The notes: generated by a model not told the origin, from the sequence alone. A stretch of 38,286 bases of DNA from Candidatus Magasanikbacteria bacterium CG10_big_fil_rev_8_21_14_0_10_47_10 (GCA_002773135.1 PFCB01000021.1:961-39246); one strand, 5' to 3'. Positions 1 to 9,600 are shown, counted from the first letter of the stretch. Numbers and translations are program-made.

Positions 1-99
1 TTCTTTTGAGTCAATCATTCCCTCTGCCATGACTGCATCATCCCATGCATTGGCACAGCGCTCACCGATGTATCCTTTTCCAATAATGAGAATTTTCAT
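1..99 (-). CDS. N-terminal fragment of NAD(P)-dependent sugar-nucleotide reductase/epimerase (RmlD-like), runs off the window
   Basis: Reverse strand reads MKILIIGKGYIGERCANAWDDAVMAEGMIDSKE: Rossmann GxGxxG-like N-terminus directly downstream of rmlB. Confidence 0.5.
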   Translation of the reverse strand, partial: MKILIIGKGYIGERCANAWDDAVMAEGMIDSKE

Positions 100-103
100 A
101 AAA

Positions 104-1123
104 TTAATGTTTCATTGCTAATTGATTTTCATACCATTCATCATAATACGTCTGATAGTCTCCGCTCTTACACCGGGCAACCCATTCCTGATTTGCCTTG
201 TACCATTCCACAGTCTGAAGCAACCCGTCTTCAAAGGTCACTAGCGGCTCCCAACCTAACGTTTCTTTCGCTTTTGCATAATCAATCGCATAGCGCCGGT
301 CATGTCCGGGACGATCCTTTACAAACTCAATAGATGCGTCATCTTTTCCTAGGAGATCAACAAGCTTTTTGGTAAGGTCAATATTTTTTACTTCATTTCC
401 ACCACCCAAACAATACGTTTCGCCCATTGTCCCCTTCTGAAGAATAAGATCCACCCCACGACTGTGGTCATCAACAAATATCCAGTCCCGCACCTGATGA
501 CCGTCACCATACACCGGCACTTTTTTCCCCTCCATCAAATTTGATATAAACAGTGGAATAATTTTTTCCGGAAACATGTACGGGCCGTAATTGTTCGAAC
601 AATTTGAAATTGTTGCTTGAATACCATATGTATTCACATATGCACGTACCAAATGATCTGAAGCGGCCTTTGATGCAGAATACGGACTTTGCGGATCGTA
701 CGCTGTTTTTTCAGTAAATGGCGGATCCTCAGGCTTTAGTGAACCAAATACTTCATCCGTGGAAATATGATGCAGTCTTTTGCCATATTCCTTCACAGCA
801 TCCAATATATGCTGTGTCCCCATAATATTGGTGCGAATGAATATTCCCGGGTCCATAATAGATCGATCCACATGAGTTTCAGCGGCAAAATGAACCACCA
901 CATCAACTTGTTTTACGGCATCAAATACAGCATCACGATCTGTAATATCCCCTTTTACAAACAAATACTTCGGATTATTTTCAATATCTTTCAAATTTTC
1001 CAAATTGCCGGCATATGTAAGGGCATCAAAACAAACGACGTCATCCTGAGGATGCGTCTGTAGCCAATAATGAATGAAATTGGAGCCAATAAACCCGGCC
1101 CCGCCCGTTACAAGTATCTTCAT
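104..1123 (-). CDS. rfbB: dTDP-glucose 4,6-dehydratase
   Basis: MKILVTGGAGFIGSNFIHYW, HISTDEVFGSL, YSASKAASDHLVRAY, NCSNNYGPYMFPEKIIPL: classical RmlB motifs. Confidence 0.97.
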   Translation of the reverse strand: MKILVTGGAGFIGSNFIHYWLQTHPQDDVVCFDALTYAGNLENLKDIENNPKYLFVKGDITDRDAVFDAVKQVDVVVHFAAETHVDRSIMDPGIFIRTNIMGTQHILDAVKEYGKRLHHISTDEVFGSLKPEDPPFTEKTAYDPQSPYSASKAASDHLVRAYVNTYGIQATISNCSNNYGPYMFPEKIIPLFISNLMEGKKVPVYGDGHQVRDWIFVDDHSRGVDLILQKGTMGETYCLGGGNEVKNIDLTKKLVDLLGKDDASIEFVKDRPGHDRRYAIDYAKAKETLGWEPLVTFEDGLLQTVEWYKANQEWVARCKSGDYQTYYDEWYENQLAMKH

Positions 1124-1518
1124 AGTACATGGTATGGAAATGTATCTTCCTCATCTCTAATCGGCCTATCGCTAAAAAATATAAGTATAGCCTGATTGTA
1201 TCCAATATTTTTTGTAGCAATAGCCACATGTGGCGGCACATGAATCGCCTGCTTTGCGTATTCCAATTTCATCTCCTTTCGTTGCTTTGTCTTCACATGC
1301 TCAAATGCCGCAAGAATTTCTCCGCCACCGGCATAAAACATTTTTCGTGTTTTTTTGTGAAAATAATTTCCTGTGGTGATGCCGGGATCAATAACGAGCC
1401 GCGACATATACACGTCGCCGATTTTTGCCGTTTCAAGCGTCCGACCCGGCTTGCTTTTATCCGGCTTAAAGTCAAATATATCAATGAATTGTCCTTGGCC
1501 ATGAATCCGCTGGCTCAT
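1120..1518 (-). CDS. Short cupin-type sugar-nucleotide isomerase/epimerase (WxcM/FdtA or RmlC-like)
   Basis: 4-nt overlap with rfbB; cupin-like GNYFHKKTRKMFYAGGGEILAAF...VPPHVAIATKNIG; likely start at MSQRIHGQG rather than the longer track ORF. Confidence 0.65.
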   Translation of the reverse strand: MSQRIHGQGQFIDIFDFKPDKSKPGRTLETAKIGDVYMSRLVIDPGITTGNYFHKKTRKMFYAGGGEILAAFEHVKTKQRKEMKLEYAKQAIHVPPHVAIATKNIGYNQAILIFFSDRPIRDEEDTFPYHVL

Positions 1519-1529
1519 ATTAGGGTTAT

Positions 1530-2081
1530 TCACCCTCCCATTATTTTTCTTATATGCTGCCCCGCAAGTGCCCATGCCGCCAGGGTTTGACCACACCAGA
1601 GATCATTGTGTTCAATCATTGTATCTATTTCTTCCGGCAATCGATAGAGCACGTCAATTTCTTCCGTATCATCCAACTGCTGCGCTCGCTGTTCTACCAC
1701 GTCACACAAAAAAACATACGTTTTATCCTTTATGCATCCTGCTGATGGTTCAAACGAACCGATGTGGATCCAATTATCTCCCACGCAACCGGTCTCCTCT
1801 AGGAGTTCCACGCGTGCTGCGTCCAATGTTTCAAGACCTTTTTGAATGCCTCCGCACGGAAGCGCGATGCTTTGTTTATCATCCAAATATCTGTATTGTA
1901 GCGTGAGCGCAATGCGACCATCCGGCAAAACCGGGATAATGACAACGGCGCCGGGCGTTTCCAAATAGTAATAATCGCCCTCTGCCCCATCCGGACGCTC
2001 ATATCTGTCTTGTTTGTAGCAGGTCCATGGATTTTCATGAATCGTCTGTTCAGACAATTTTTTTAATCGCTTCAATTTCAT
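1530..2081 (-). CDS. NUDIX hydrolase (ADP-ribose pyrophosphatase-like)
   Basis: Nudix-like box CGGIQKGLETLDAARVELLEETG, slightly degenerate. Confidence 0.8.
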   Translation of the reverse strand: MKLKRLKKLSEQTIHENPWTCYKQDRYERPDGAEGDYYYLETPGAVVIIPVLPDGRIALTLQYRYLDDKQSIALPCGGIQKGLETLDAARVELLEETGCVGDNWIHIGSFEPSAGCIKDKTYVFLCDVVEQRAQQLDDTEEIDVLYRLPEEIDTMIEHNDLWCGQTLAAWALAGQHIRKIMGG

Positions 2082-2494
2082 ACGGCATGATCGCCAAACA
2101 TCTTTGCAATCTGCTCCGGTATCATGGCCCCGGGGTTATCAATAATGGAATGAATATTACCGCCGCCATCATTTTCCCATCGAGGCAGAATATGCACATG
2201 GATATGTGGGACAAGCTGGCCGCCCGCGCTCCCATGGTTCCACCCCACAGTATACCCATCCGGATGAAGCACGCGATCCAGGCGCTCCTGCGTTCTTTTT
2301 ACGACACGAAAGAAATCACCAAGAAGTTCGTCATCAAAATCCAATACTGTTTCGGCGTGTACCTTGGGAATCACAACCGTATGCCCCTTTGCGCGGGGGT
2401 GGATATCCAAAAAAGCCAAACCATGGGTATCCTCGAACACCGTATAGTTGGGGATTTCTTTGGATACGATGCGGCAAAAAATGCAGTCTTTCAT
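2078..2494 (-). CDS. HIT family hydrolase
   Basis: CIFCRIVSKEIPNYTVFED and HIHVHILPRW histidine triad. Confidence 0.95.
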   Translation of the reverse strand: MKDCIFCRIVSKEIPNYTVFEDTHGLAFLDIHPRAKGHTVVIPKVHAETVLDFDDELLGDFFRVVKRTQERLDRVLHPDGYTVGWNHGSAGGQLVPHIHVHILPRWENDGGGNIHSIIDNPGAMIPEQIAKMFGDHAV

Positions 2495-2508
2495 AGCGGT
2501 AGAGTACC

Positions 2509-4779
2509 TTATTCATCTGAATTTTTCAACCCAAAGTGGACTATACTCAGGCCATCTCTCTCCACATATCCTGATCCGGATAATTGTGCTATGTTTAGCC
2601 TTTTTTCCTCTTCCAAATCCGATGAAAGGACAACATAACACTGATCAATCCCTGTCAGTTTAAATGCCCGGTTGAGCGCATCCTCTGAAGGTTTTTCTAA
2701 AAAAGACCGGTATATCTGCACCCGTTCAGGCTGCCCAAATTGATAATCAATGGGAAATCCCCCGCCAACAATGCTGCCGCTGGACGCAGTTTCCAGAGCC
2801 AACAGCACCCATGTATCGGCAAGAACACATTGCGCATCTCCTTGCTCCCACAAATACGCTGCCGCTGAAACTTCCGCGTCAGAAATAACGCGCATGTCAG
2901 GGCCAGACGCGTACACGCTGGTTCCGAACCAACTGAGCAGCAGCACAACCAAAAGCGCTATCCCACGTTTCTGCTGTATTTTCATTTCTCCAATCCGCTC
3001 CACAATTGGCATTCGAGCAATGGCGTACAATACAAAGCTCATCATGAAAAACGCCATCAAGCTATCTAAGCGTCTGATAAAGGATCTGTCACCCACCAAA
3101 ACAAACCAGCCAATAACATAACCGCTGAACACAGATACCGCTAACAAACCCATGAGCTGCCATTCAACTCTTTTTTCCCTACATGTAACGTACATGAGAC
3201 CGATACAAATGCACAACAGTGCCAGAACCGTAAGAAAAAATACATGCCAACGAAAATTTGTAAATACGGATGAAACAAACGCGTAACCGGGGGTATGATT
3301 GAAAAATACATTAAAAATAATGCTATCCTGCGGCAGAACCGAACGAGCAAAAAACCACCCGGTCGAAGCTCCCACAAGATGCTTGCCCTGTTCATACCAC
3401 GCCACAGACTGCGGTAATCTGCTCATACGCGTGACAATTTCCAACAGCGGAAAAAAACCGGTGGCCAGAATAACCGCAATACTTCCAAAAATCCATTTCC
3501 AGGCTGTCACTTCTTTCCTTTGCGCCACTGACCGAAATATTTTTTTTGTTTTGATAAGAAAAAATGCAGTGGCCATGGCCACAAATAAAAAAATAGCATG
3601 AAGTGTGTAAGAAAAAATCATTAAGACGGCAATAGTGACAAGTAGCCAAAGCTGCTGCCGAGATCTATCTCTCATATAGTACAATAGCAGCATGAAGGCA
3701 TATAAAAACATCAAAGTCCCCAGACTCACACCCAACGTCAATCCCCCAAGCGCCTGAAAGGTAAAAGGGAGCAATGACAAAGCGCTAAACCAAACGCTAT
3801 AGCGCCCATGTCCAAAAAGAAGTCTGCCAATGCGATACAATACCAGTGGCAGCATCAAGGACCAAAGGATGGGAATAAGCCAACTATTGATAGATGGTAT
3901 GGTAACCCGGAGCGTTTGGGCAAGCAAAACACTTCCACCCCACAGTTGCCCATAAACATACTTGTTGGAAATAAGGAATGCCTCCGGAACGGACCACCCA
4001 AAGATCTCTCTGCGGACAACGGCAGGCCCAAACAACACAGGCAGCACCGGATCACCCTGCACGAGCGTCTGTTCGACAGCCATCGTTCTCCATACATCTC
4101 CACCCCAGGGCTGATGATGCGACAATGGCAGGTACGCGTGCTGCAGCAGTGACTGCATGATGATAATGACGAGCAATGTTGTCGTGGTGTACTTGGATAC
4201 CAGCATCAGGCCAACAAGGACCAGCGTCGCGAAGTATATGAATAAATACTCCACGGGAATGGCTGACCATGGAGTTAGCAGCACGGCTGATGACGATGAC
4301 GAGACGAGCATAAGTATTCCCCCAAGCCAGAGCCCGCCATACGCGAGAAGAACAACCTTTGGCAGTGAAATGCACGTTTTTCGGCTCAAATGAATACGAT
4401 CGTCCGTCTTTTTTATGGATACCTTTTTGCTGATGACACATGACAACGTTGCACTAAAAACCGCAATCACTCCATATACTGCCGCTGTCACGTGTGGTGG
4501 GGTTATGTACCATACGGCCATCACGCCCTCTGCAAGCGACAAAAATAAAAAAACGCTCACCCATGCCAGTACTGTGGCAACTAACGATTGTCTTTTTAAG
4601 CCAAAACCGCGATGCAATATGTGCTGCCAAAACCTTCCCACAACCAACACATACGCGCCAAAGAGAGCCCACCCGACCGCAGAAACCTGCGCCGCGGTCA
4701 ACTGCCAAAAAAGCCCTGCCACAATAAGCAGAGCAAAACATACATGTGAAGCAAGCCGCGTCTGAACTGAAAGCCGCAT
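2509..4779 (-). CDS. Large polytopic membrane protein (glycosyltransferase/ArnT-like topology possible)
   Basis: 756 aa, many hydrophobic helices, soluble C-terminal part; no diagnostic motif identified. Confidence 0.7.
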   Translation of the reverse strand: MRLSVQTRLASHVCFALLIVAGLFWQLTAAQVSAVGWALFGAYVLVVGRFWQHILHRGFGLKRQSLVATVLAWVSVFLFLSLAEGVMAVWYITPPHVTAAVYGVIAVFSATLSCVISKKVSIKKTDDRIHLSRKTCISLPKVVLLAYGGLWLGGILMLVSSSSSAVLLTPWSAIPVEYLFIYFATLVLVGLMLVSKYTTTTLLVIIIMQSLLQHAYLPLSHHQPWGGDVWRTMAVEQTLVQGDPVLPVLFGPAVVRREIFGWSVPEAFLISNKYVYGQLWGGSVLLAQTLRVTIPSINSWLIPILWSLMLPLVLYRIGRLLFGHGRYSVWFSALSLLPFTFQALGGLTLGVSLGTLMFLYAFMLLLYYMRDRSRQQLWLLVTIAVLMIFSYTLHAIFLFVAMATAFFLIKTKKIFRSVAQRKEVTAWKWIFGSIAVILATGFFPLLEIVTRMSRLPQSVAWYEQGKHLVGASTGWFFARSVLPQDSIIFNVFFNHTPGYAFVSSVFTNFRWHVFFLTVLALLCICIGLMYVTCREKRVEWQLMGLLAVSVFSGYVIGWFVLVGDRSFIRRLDSLMAFFMMSFVLYAIARMPIVERIGEMKIQQKRGIALLVVLLLSWFGTSVYASGPDMRVISDAEVSAAAYLWEQGDAQCVLADTWVLLALETASSGSIVGGGFPIDYQFGQPERVQIYRSFLEKPSEDALNRAFKLTGIDQCYVVLSSDLEEEKRLNIAQLSGSGYVERDGLSIVHFGLKNSDE

Positions 4780-4780
4780 A

Positions 4781-5404
4781 CTATAATCCGTGTGAAAACA
4801 AACTCATGATGGCAAATCCTATGGCCAAACCGAATGCCCAAGCCGCGTATGTCATCAACGCCGGCGACTGAATAACAAGAGCCAAAAGGGTAATGAACAC
4901 AGCCAACACCTGCAGAATCATTTTTATTTTGCCCCAACGGTTTGCCGCGCGAATCGTGTTGAACCGTATTTTTGCGATCATCGCAGTCAAAATAAATATG
5001 ATCTCAATCCCCAGGACAGCAATACCAAGTAAGATGTGAAAATTTTGCAAAACGACAAGAAGGACAACACTCCCGACCAACAATTTATCCGCGAGGGGGT
5101 CAATGATCATCCCGAATTTTGTGATCTTATTACGAGTCCGTGCCAATGATCCATCCAGAGCATCGGTAAAGGCGGCAAACAAGAACAATACGATCCCCGG
5201 AATATAGGCACCAACAGAAATGATGTATACCACAAACGGGGTTAAAAAAAACCGGAGGCCGGTTACTTGATTGGGCGTGACACGTTTTGAAATATATTGA
5301 ATAAAAAATTTATCCAAAAACTTATCGTGCGGAAATACATGCTCCGCACGCTGAAAGCGAAACAAATCAGGATGTTTCTGAACAAAGTCAGTGGTTATTT
5401 TCAT
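4781..5404 (-). CDS. pgsA: CDP-alcohol phosphatidyltransferase
   Basis: DALDGSLARTRNKITKFGMIIDPLADK matches the CDP-OH-P-transferase motif DG(x)2AR(x)8G(x)3D(x)3D. Confidence 0.9.
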   Translation of the reverse strand: MKITTDFVQKHPDLFRFQRAEHVFPHDKFLDKFFIQYISKRVTPNQVTGLRFFLTPFVVYIISVGAYIPGIVLFLFAAFTDALDGSLARTRNKITKFGMIIDPLADKLLVGSVVLLVVLQNFHILLGIAVLGIEIIFILTAMIAKIRFNTIRAANRWGKIKMILQVLAVFITLLALVIQSPALMTYAAWAFGLAIGFAIMSLFSHGL

Positions 5405-5446
5405 ATCTTTACATACTATACCCTATATCGGCGAGACAATTCAAGG

Positions 5447-5474
5447 AAAAAAAATCCGCCAACGGCGGATTTTT
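5447..5474 (-). terminator. Bidirectional-looking intrinsic terminator after rpsI
   Basis: A-tract-ATCCGCC-AAC-GGCGGAT-T-tract. Confidence 0.8.
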
Positions 5475-5479
5475 GATAG

Positions 5480-5881
5480 TTATCGTTTTCTCCACTGGTG
5501 CGCTCTGCGAGCTCTGTGCAGACCGAATTTTTTTCTTTCTCGCGCGCGAGAGTCACGAGTTAAAAATCCTTCAGCTTTTAATATAGGCTTGAGGGCTTCA
5601 TCCCACGCGACTAACGCACGGGCAATACCATGTCGAACCGCTTCCGCTTGTGCGTTTGGTCCACCACCAAGCACTTTGACAGACACGTCCATATCTTTTT
5701 CACGTGACACTTTCTGGAGTGGAGCAAGAACCTTTTCAGACCAGAAAACGATCGGAAAATACTGTGTCAGTTCCTTTCCATTGATGGTAATAGTGCCGGA
5801 CCCCGGCTGAATGCGGACGCGTGCTGCTGCTGTTTTTCTTCGACCAACAGCTCGCGCTGAATTGTTATCAGATGTAGCCAT
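5480..5881 (-). CDS. rpsI: 30S ribosomal protein S9
   Basis: AVGRRKTAAARVRIQPGSGTITING...GLHRARRAHQWRKR. Confidence 0.96.
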   Translation of the reverse strand: MATSDNNSARAVGRRKTAAARVRIQPGSGTITINGKELTQYFPIVFWSEKVLAPLQKVSREKDMDVSVKVLGGGPNAQAEAVRHGIARALVAWDEALKPILKAEGFLTRDSRARERKKFGLHRARRAHQWRKR

Positions 5882-5888
5882 ACATGTC

Positions 5889-6248
5889 TTACGCTGTTAC
5901 GTCTAGTCTCTTAAACATGGTATCCCGCAGTTTATTCTTTGGCAGCATGCCGTACACAGCACGCTTTATCACTTCAGCAGGATCTTTTTCAAATACTTTC
6001 TTCATTGGTGTCCGTCTAATACCACCCGGATACATTGTATGGTGATAATAATCCTTTTGCACCAATTTCTTTCCGGTAAATTTGACTTTTGACGCATTTA
6101 CGACTCGAACACAGTCGCCGCCGTCAATGTGCGGAGTAAATGATGGCTTGTTTTTCCCACGCAAAATCATGGCCACTTCCGCGGCAACGCGCCCGGGGGC
6201 TCTATCCGTCGCATCGATTTCAATTGTTGAACGCTGAATAGTTGTCAT
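5889..6248 (-). CDS. rplM: 50S ribosomal protein L13
   Basis: IDATDRAPGRVAAEVAMILRGKNKPSFTPHIDGGDCVRVVNA; internal start MTTIQ preferred because the upstream part overlaps rplQ. Confidence 0.95.
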   Translation of the reverse strand: MTTIQRSTIEIDATDRAPGRVAAEVAMILRGKNKPSFTPHIDGGDCVRVVNASKVKFTGKKLVQKDYYHHTMYPGGIRRTPMKKVFEKDPAEVIKRAVYGMLPKNKLRDTMFKRLDVTA

Positions 6249-6249
6249 A

Positions 6250-6600
6250 TTATACAAATTCAATGCGTGCCATATCCGCCCCGTCATTCGGACGTGTCCC
6301 TATTTTTGTGATACGAGTGTATCCCCCGTTTCTTTGTGTATATTTTGGTCCAATTTCATCCAACATTTTTTTTACGGCTTCTCTGGTATACAACACGCTG
6401 GCAATTCGCTGTCGGTTAAACATGCCTCCCTTGCGGGCACGTGTTACCAACGGCTCTACCACGGTGCGAAGCGCCTTTGCTTTTGCTGTCGTGGTTTTAA
6501 TTGAACCGTGCAGCACCAAATTCGTCGCCAGTCCACGCAGCAATGCCTTCTTCTGCGCCGTTTCCCTACCAAATGTAAATTTTCTTTTTTTATGTCGCAT
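6250..6600 (-). CDS. rplQ: 50S ribosomal protein L17
   Basis: MRHKKRKFTFGRETAQKKALLRGLATNLVLHGSIKTTTAKAK. Confidence 0.96.
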   Translation of the reverse strand: MRHKKRKFTFGRETAQKKALLRGLATNLVLHGSIKTTTAKAKALRTVVEPLVTRARKGGMFNRQRIASVLYTREAVKKMLDEIGPKYTQRNGGYTRITKIGTRPNDGADMARIEFV

Positions 6601-6623
6601 ATGTTTGTTTTTTCCGCCACGTT

Positions 6624-7397
6624 TTATGAAGCAACGTCGGTCATCTCTTCTTCCTCTGCCACTTCATCATTTGTCTCATCTGCTTTGTCCTCGGACATAT
6701 CGTTTTGTTCATGCATGTCCAAAATAACAGCAAAATGATCCATCAAAATTCTCGTCGCCTGCTCTACTGACTCTTTTGGCGTCATAGTACCATTTGTCTC
6801 AATTGTCATGACCAATTTTTCATAGTCTGTTACGTCTCCAACGCGCGTGTTCTCTACTTTGTAACCAACATCGCGAATAGGGGTATACAGAGAGTCGATC
6901 ATGATTGTTCCCAAATCCAAATCTTTTGTTTCTTTTTCTGATACGGAAACATATCCACGTCCCTTTCCGATCATCACATCCATCTCAATATTCGTACCAG
7001 CATCCGTGACGGTGCACAGCGTTAAATCCGGGTTGACTATCTCAACATCGGAATTTTTTTCAAAATCCGCTGCTGTTATAAGGCCCTTCCCCTTCTTTTT
7101 AATATGCAGTGTAACAGGAGCATCAACGTGCGAAATAACAGCCAACTGTTTCAAATTCAAAATAATTTGTACCATATCTTCGCTCACACCCTCCACCGCG
7201 CTAAATTCATGCTGCACGCCGTTAATACGGACCGATTCAACCGCAGCCCCGGGCAATGAAGACAACAGTACTCGACGCAATGCGTTCCCCAACGTTGTTC
7301 CATACCCCTGCTGACACGGTGACAAAATTAACCTCCCAACATTGGGTTTGTCTGTGGTCTCAAAGGTGATGGCATCGGGGAGCAAAATGTGTTCCAT
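6624..7397 (-). CDS. rpoA: DNA-directed RNA polymerase subunit alpha (NTD only)
   Basis: GYGTTLGNALRRVLLSSLPGAAVESVRINGVQHEFS...; ends in acidic tail DKADETNDEVAEEEEMTDVAS without an alpha-CTD. Confidence 0.95.
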   Translation of the reverse strand: MEHILLPDAITFETTDKPNVGRLILSPCQQGYGTTLGNALRRVLLSSLPGAAVESVRINGVQHEFSAVEGVSEDMVQIILNLKQLAVISHVDAPVTLHIKKKGKGLITAADFEKNSDVEIVNPDLTLCTVTDAGTNIEMDVMIGKGRGYVSVSEKETKDLDLGTIMIDSLYTPIRDVGYKVENTRVGDVTDYEKLVMTIETNGTMTPKESVEQATRILMDHFAVILDMHEQNDMSEDKADETNDEVAEEEEMTDVAS

Positions 7398-7426
7398 AAA
7401 TATGGTTTAATAAATGACAGGCTCGA

Positions 7427-8050
7427 TTACCGGGTCGCGTAGTACTCAATAATCAATTTGACATCGAAAATATTATCAAAATCTTCTTCTTTTGGAAGAT
7501 GCAATACTTTTCCCTCGATCTTTCCGGTGTCCAAAGACAACCACGACGGAAGATTCGCGCTTGCAAGCCGCTCGCTGATTCCTTCAAAAAGAATTTTTTT
7601 CTTTTTACTATCTTTTAGAGATATCACATCATTTGTTTTCACCAAATGTGATGGGATGTTCAACTTCTTACCATTTACCGCAAACATGTTATGGCTTACC
7701 ATTTGTCGTGCCTGGGCTCTTGTCGTGGCAAAACCAAGGCGGTATACAACATTATCCAAGCGACGCTCTAACAGCTGCTTCAAATTGTATCCTGAATCAC
7801 CTGTCAGCCGTTCCGCTTCTGTTACAAAACGGACAAATTGCGCTTCACGCATGCCATAAATATACTTGGCTTTTTGTTTTTCAGTTAACTGCTTTCCAAA
7901 TGTTGATTGTGAACCGCGACGTTTCTTCTGACCATGCGCACCAGGTGGTTGACTTAAGCGTCGCGCGACTTTTGCCGCATTTGTTTTCAAACCCAAATTC
8001 ACACCAAATCGGCGTGCAATCTTATTTTTTGGTCCAATATTTCGTCCCAT
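7427..8050 (-). CDS. rpsD: 30S ribosomal protein S4
   Basis: QPPGAHGQKKRRGSQSTFGKQLTEKQKAKYIYGMREAQF; LLERRLDNVVYRLGFATTRAQARQMVSH. Confidence 0.97.
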   Translation of the reverse strand: MGRNIGPKNKIARRFGVNLGLKTNAAKVARRLSQPPGAHGQKKRRGSQSTFGKQLTEKQKAKYIYGMREAQFVRFVTEAERLTGDSGYNLKQLLERRLDNVVYRLGFATTRAQARQMVSHNMFAVNGKKLNIPSHLVKTNDVISLKDSKKKKILFEGISERLASANLPSWLSLDTGKIEGKVLHLPKEEDFDNIFDVKLIIEYYATR

Positions 8051-8065
8051 AGTTTATGCTTGATC

Positions 8066-8121
8066 GTTCATAGTCCTTCGTCCACCGGATTCCATAACCC
8101 GAGGAACAATGAACTATGAAC
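8066..8121. repeat. Palindromic intergenic repeat (gttcatagt...actatgaac)
   Basis: Inverted 9-mers at 8066-8074 and 8113-8121 in the rpsD-rpsK gap. Confidence 0.6.
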
Positions 8122-8128
8122 CATGAGA

Positions 8129-8521
8129 TTATACGCGTCGTCTCTTTGGCGGACGACATCCGTTATGTGGAATAGGTGTGACGTCTTTCACTGAAAGTAC
8201 TTGCAGTCCGTTTCCGTTCAATGACCGGATAGCCGACTCGCGACCGCCGCCGATTCCTCGAACAAATACATTCACTTCTTTCAAACCGGTTGCTGCGACA
8301 CTTTCAACCGCCCGTTTTACCACTTGTGACGCGGCATATGGCGTTGCTTTTTTTGGCCCCTTAAACCCAACCATGCCGGCGCTTGCCCAGCCAAGGACAT
8401 CACCATTTTGGTCAGTAAGAGTCACCAGGGTGTTATTAAATGTGGCCTGAATATAGGCACGCCCCGTGCTGACCTGCTTAATTACTTTCTTTTTTTTACG
8501 AATTGTTTTCGTTTTAGCCAT
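8129..8521 (-). CDS. rpsK: 30S ribosomal protein S11
   Basis: [43 protein letters not shown]. Confidence 0.97.
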   Translation of the reverse strand: MAKTKTIRKKKKVIKQVSTGRAYIQATFNNTLVTLTDQNGDVLGWASAGMVGFKGPKKATPYAASQVVKRAVESVAATGLKEVNVFVRGIGGGRESAIRSLNGNGLQVLSVKDVTPIPHNGCRPPKRRRV

Positions 8522-8531
8522 AATCAATCAA

Positions 8532-8918
8532 CTATGTCTTTTGTGCAGCCGGTTTTTTGCCGCTTGTCGCGACATTTCGCTTGTTTCCCCGCATTGTTCT
8601 GGAATTCGTCTTCGTACGCTGCCCGCGAACCGGCAACTTTTTCATATGACGAAGACCGCGATATGATTTAATATCCTTTAAGCGCTTTATATTGGCGCCA
8701 ACTTCGCGACGCAGGTCACCCTCCGTATTGTGGTTTTGCTCAATAATAGCACGGATGGCATCCTCTTGCTCTTGTGTTAAGTCCTTCACTCGCACCGATT
8801 CGTCGATATTTGCCGTTTTTAGGATGGCGGCGGCAGAAGTTTGCCCAATGCCGTAAATATATGTGAGTGCGGTGCCAACACATTTTTGCTTTGGAATTGT
8901 TACTCCTGATACACGCAT
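8532..8918 (-). CDS. rpsM: 30S ribosomal protein S13
   Basis: MRVSGVTIPKQKCVGTALTYIYGIGQTSA...RGLRHMKKLPVRGQRTKTNSRT; upstream MNYESRN in the track is repeat-derived. Confidence 0.96.
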   Translation of the reverse strand: MRVSGVTIPKQKCVGTALTYIYGIGQTSAAAILKTANIDESVRVKDLTQEQEDAIRAIIEQNHNTEGDLRREVGANIKRLKDIKSYRGLRHMKKLPVRGQRTKTNSRTMRGNKRNVATSGKKPAAQKT

Positions 8919-8927
8919 ATTTCTTGA

Positions 8928-8994
8928 TTCATAGTTCATGATTCAGCGTTCACACTTCTCCGGATCGCGGAAACTATGAACGATGAACTATGAA
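8928..8994. repeat. Palindromic element with ~18-bp imperfect terminal inverted repeats
   Basis: ttcatagttcatgattca (8928-8945) versus reverse complement of tgaacgatgaactatgaa (8977-8994), 16/18 matches. Confidence 0.65.
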
Positions 8995-8997
8995 CGA

Positions 8998-9135
8998 TTA
9001 AGCTGATTTCTTTCGCTGCTTGCTCCCCTGTCGCTGTTTATGACGAGGGTTTTTACAAAATATATAAAATGCGCCTTGGCGGCGAACCATTTTACAATCT
9101 TTACATCTTTTTTTTATTGATGACTGTACATGCAT
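8998..9135 (-). CDS. rpmJ: 50S ribosomal protein L36 (missing from the ORF track)
   Basis: Manual reverse translation: [45 protein letters not shown]. Confidence 0.93.
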   Translation of the reverse strand: MHVQSSIKKRCKDCKMVRRQGAFYIFCKNPRHKQRQGSKQRKKSA

Positions 9136-9156
9136 ACTGATATCTCTGAACTAAAA

Positions 9157-9283
9157 AATATCAACCACTGCCGCGATATCAAGGTCTGTCTCTACTTTCC
9201 TCGCATCCCCAAGCTAACAAGCTTGTCTCGGCGTAGCCGAGCGAAGCGAGGTGAAGACGGACTCCACCGCACTGGTTGATATT
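9157..9283. repeat. MITE/REP-like imperfect palindrome, 127 bp, with 15-bp terminal inverted repeats
   Basis: aatatcaaccactgc (9157-9171) versus reverse complement of gcactggttgatatt (9269-9283), 14/15; inner hairpins CCTCGC/GCGAGG and CTCGGC-GTA-GCCGAG. Confidence 0.65.
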
Positions 9284-9295
9284 GTTCAAATGCCC

Positions 9296-9514
9296 TTAGA
9301 GCCTATATGTAATGCGCCCTTTTGTCAAGTCGTAGGGAGTCATTTCTATCTTTACCCTATCACCCACTCCAAGCCGGATCCTATGCATACGCATTTTCCC
9401 GCCAAGGTAGGCAATGATTTCATGGTCGTTTTCAAGCTGAACCCGAAATTTTGCTCCGGGAAGCACCTCGTCAATCAACCCTTCGACAATAATAGCGTCT
9501 GTGTTTTTTCCCAT
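9296..9514 (-). CDS. infA: Translation initiation factor IF-1
   Basis: [62 protein letters not shown]; start MGKNTDAI preferred. Confidence 0.93.
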   Translation of the reverse strand: MGKNTDAIIVEGLIDEVLPGAKFRVQLENDHEIIAYLGGKMRMHRIRLGVGDRVKIEMTPYDLTKGRITYRL

Positions 9515-9600
9515 GAAGGTGGACGTTGTAACTGTGCGCATTATACTGAAGCATGGATTTTCTGTCAAGAAATTGCCTGTGAACAGATATGTAAACAGGA

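Noticed and set aside
1530-2081. Degenerate Nudix box as evidence of an inactive enzyme
   Set aside because: The glutamate-rich core ELLEETG is intact and the shift in GGIQKGLETL may be family variation; not enough for a claim
2509-4779. Opposite-strand ORFs across the big membrane protein gene (e.g. 3808..4152, 4415..4765)
   Set aside because: No recognisable motifs; shadow ORFs of a long real gene
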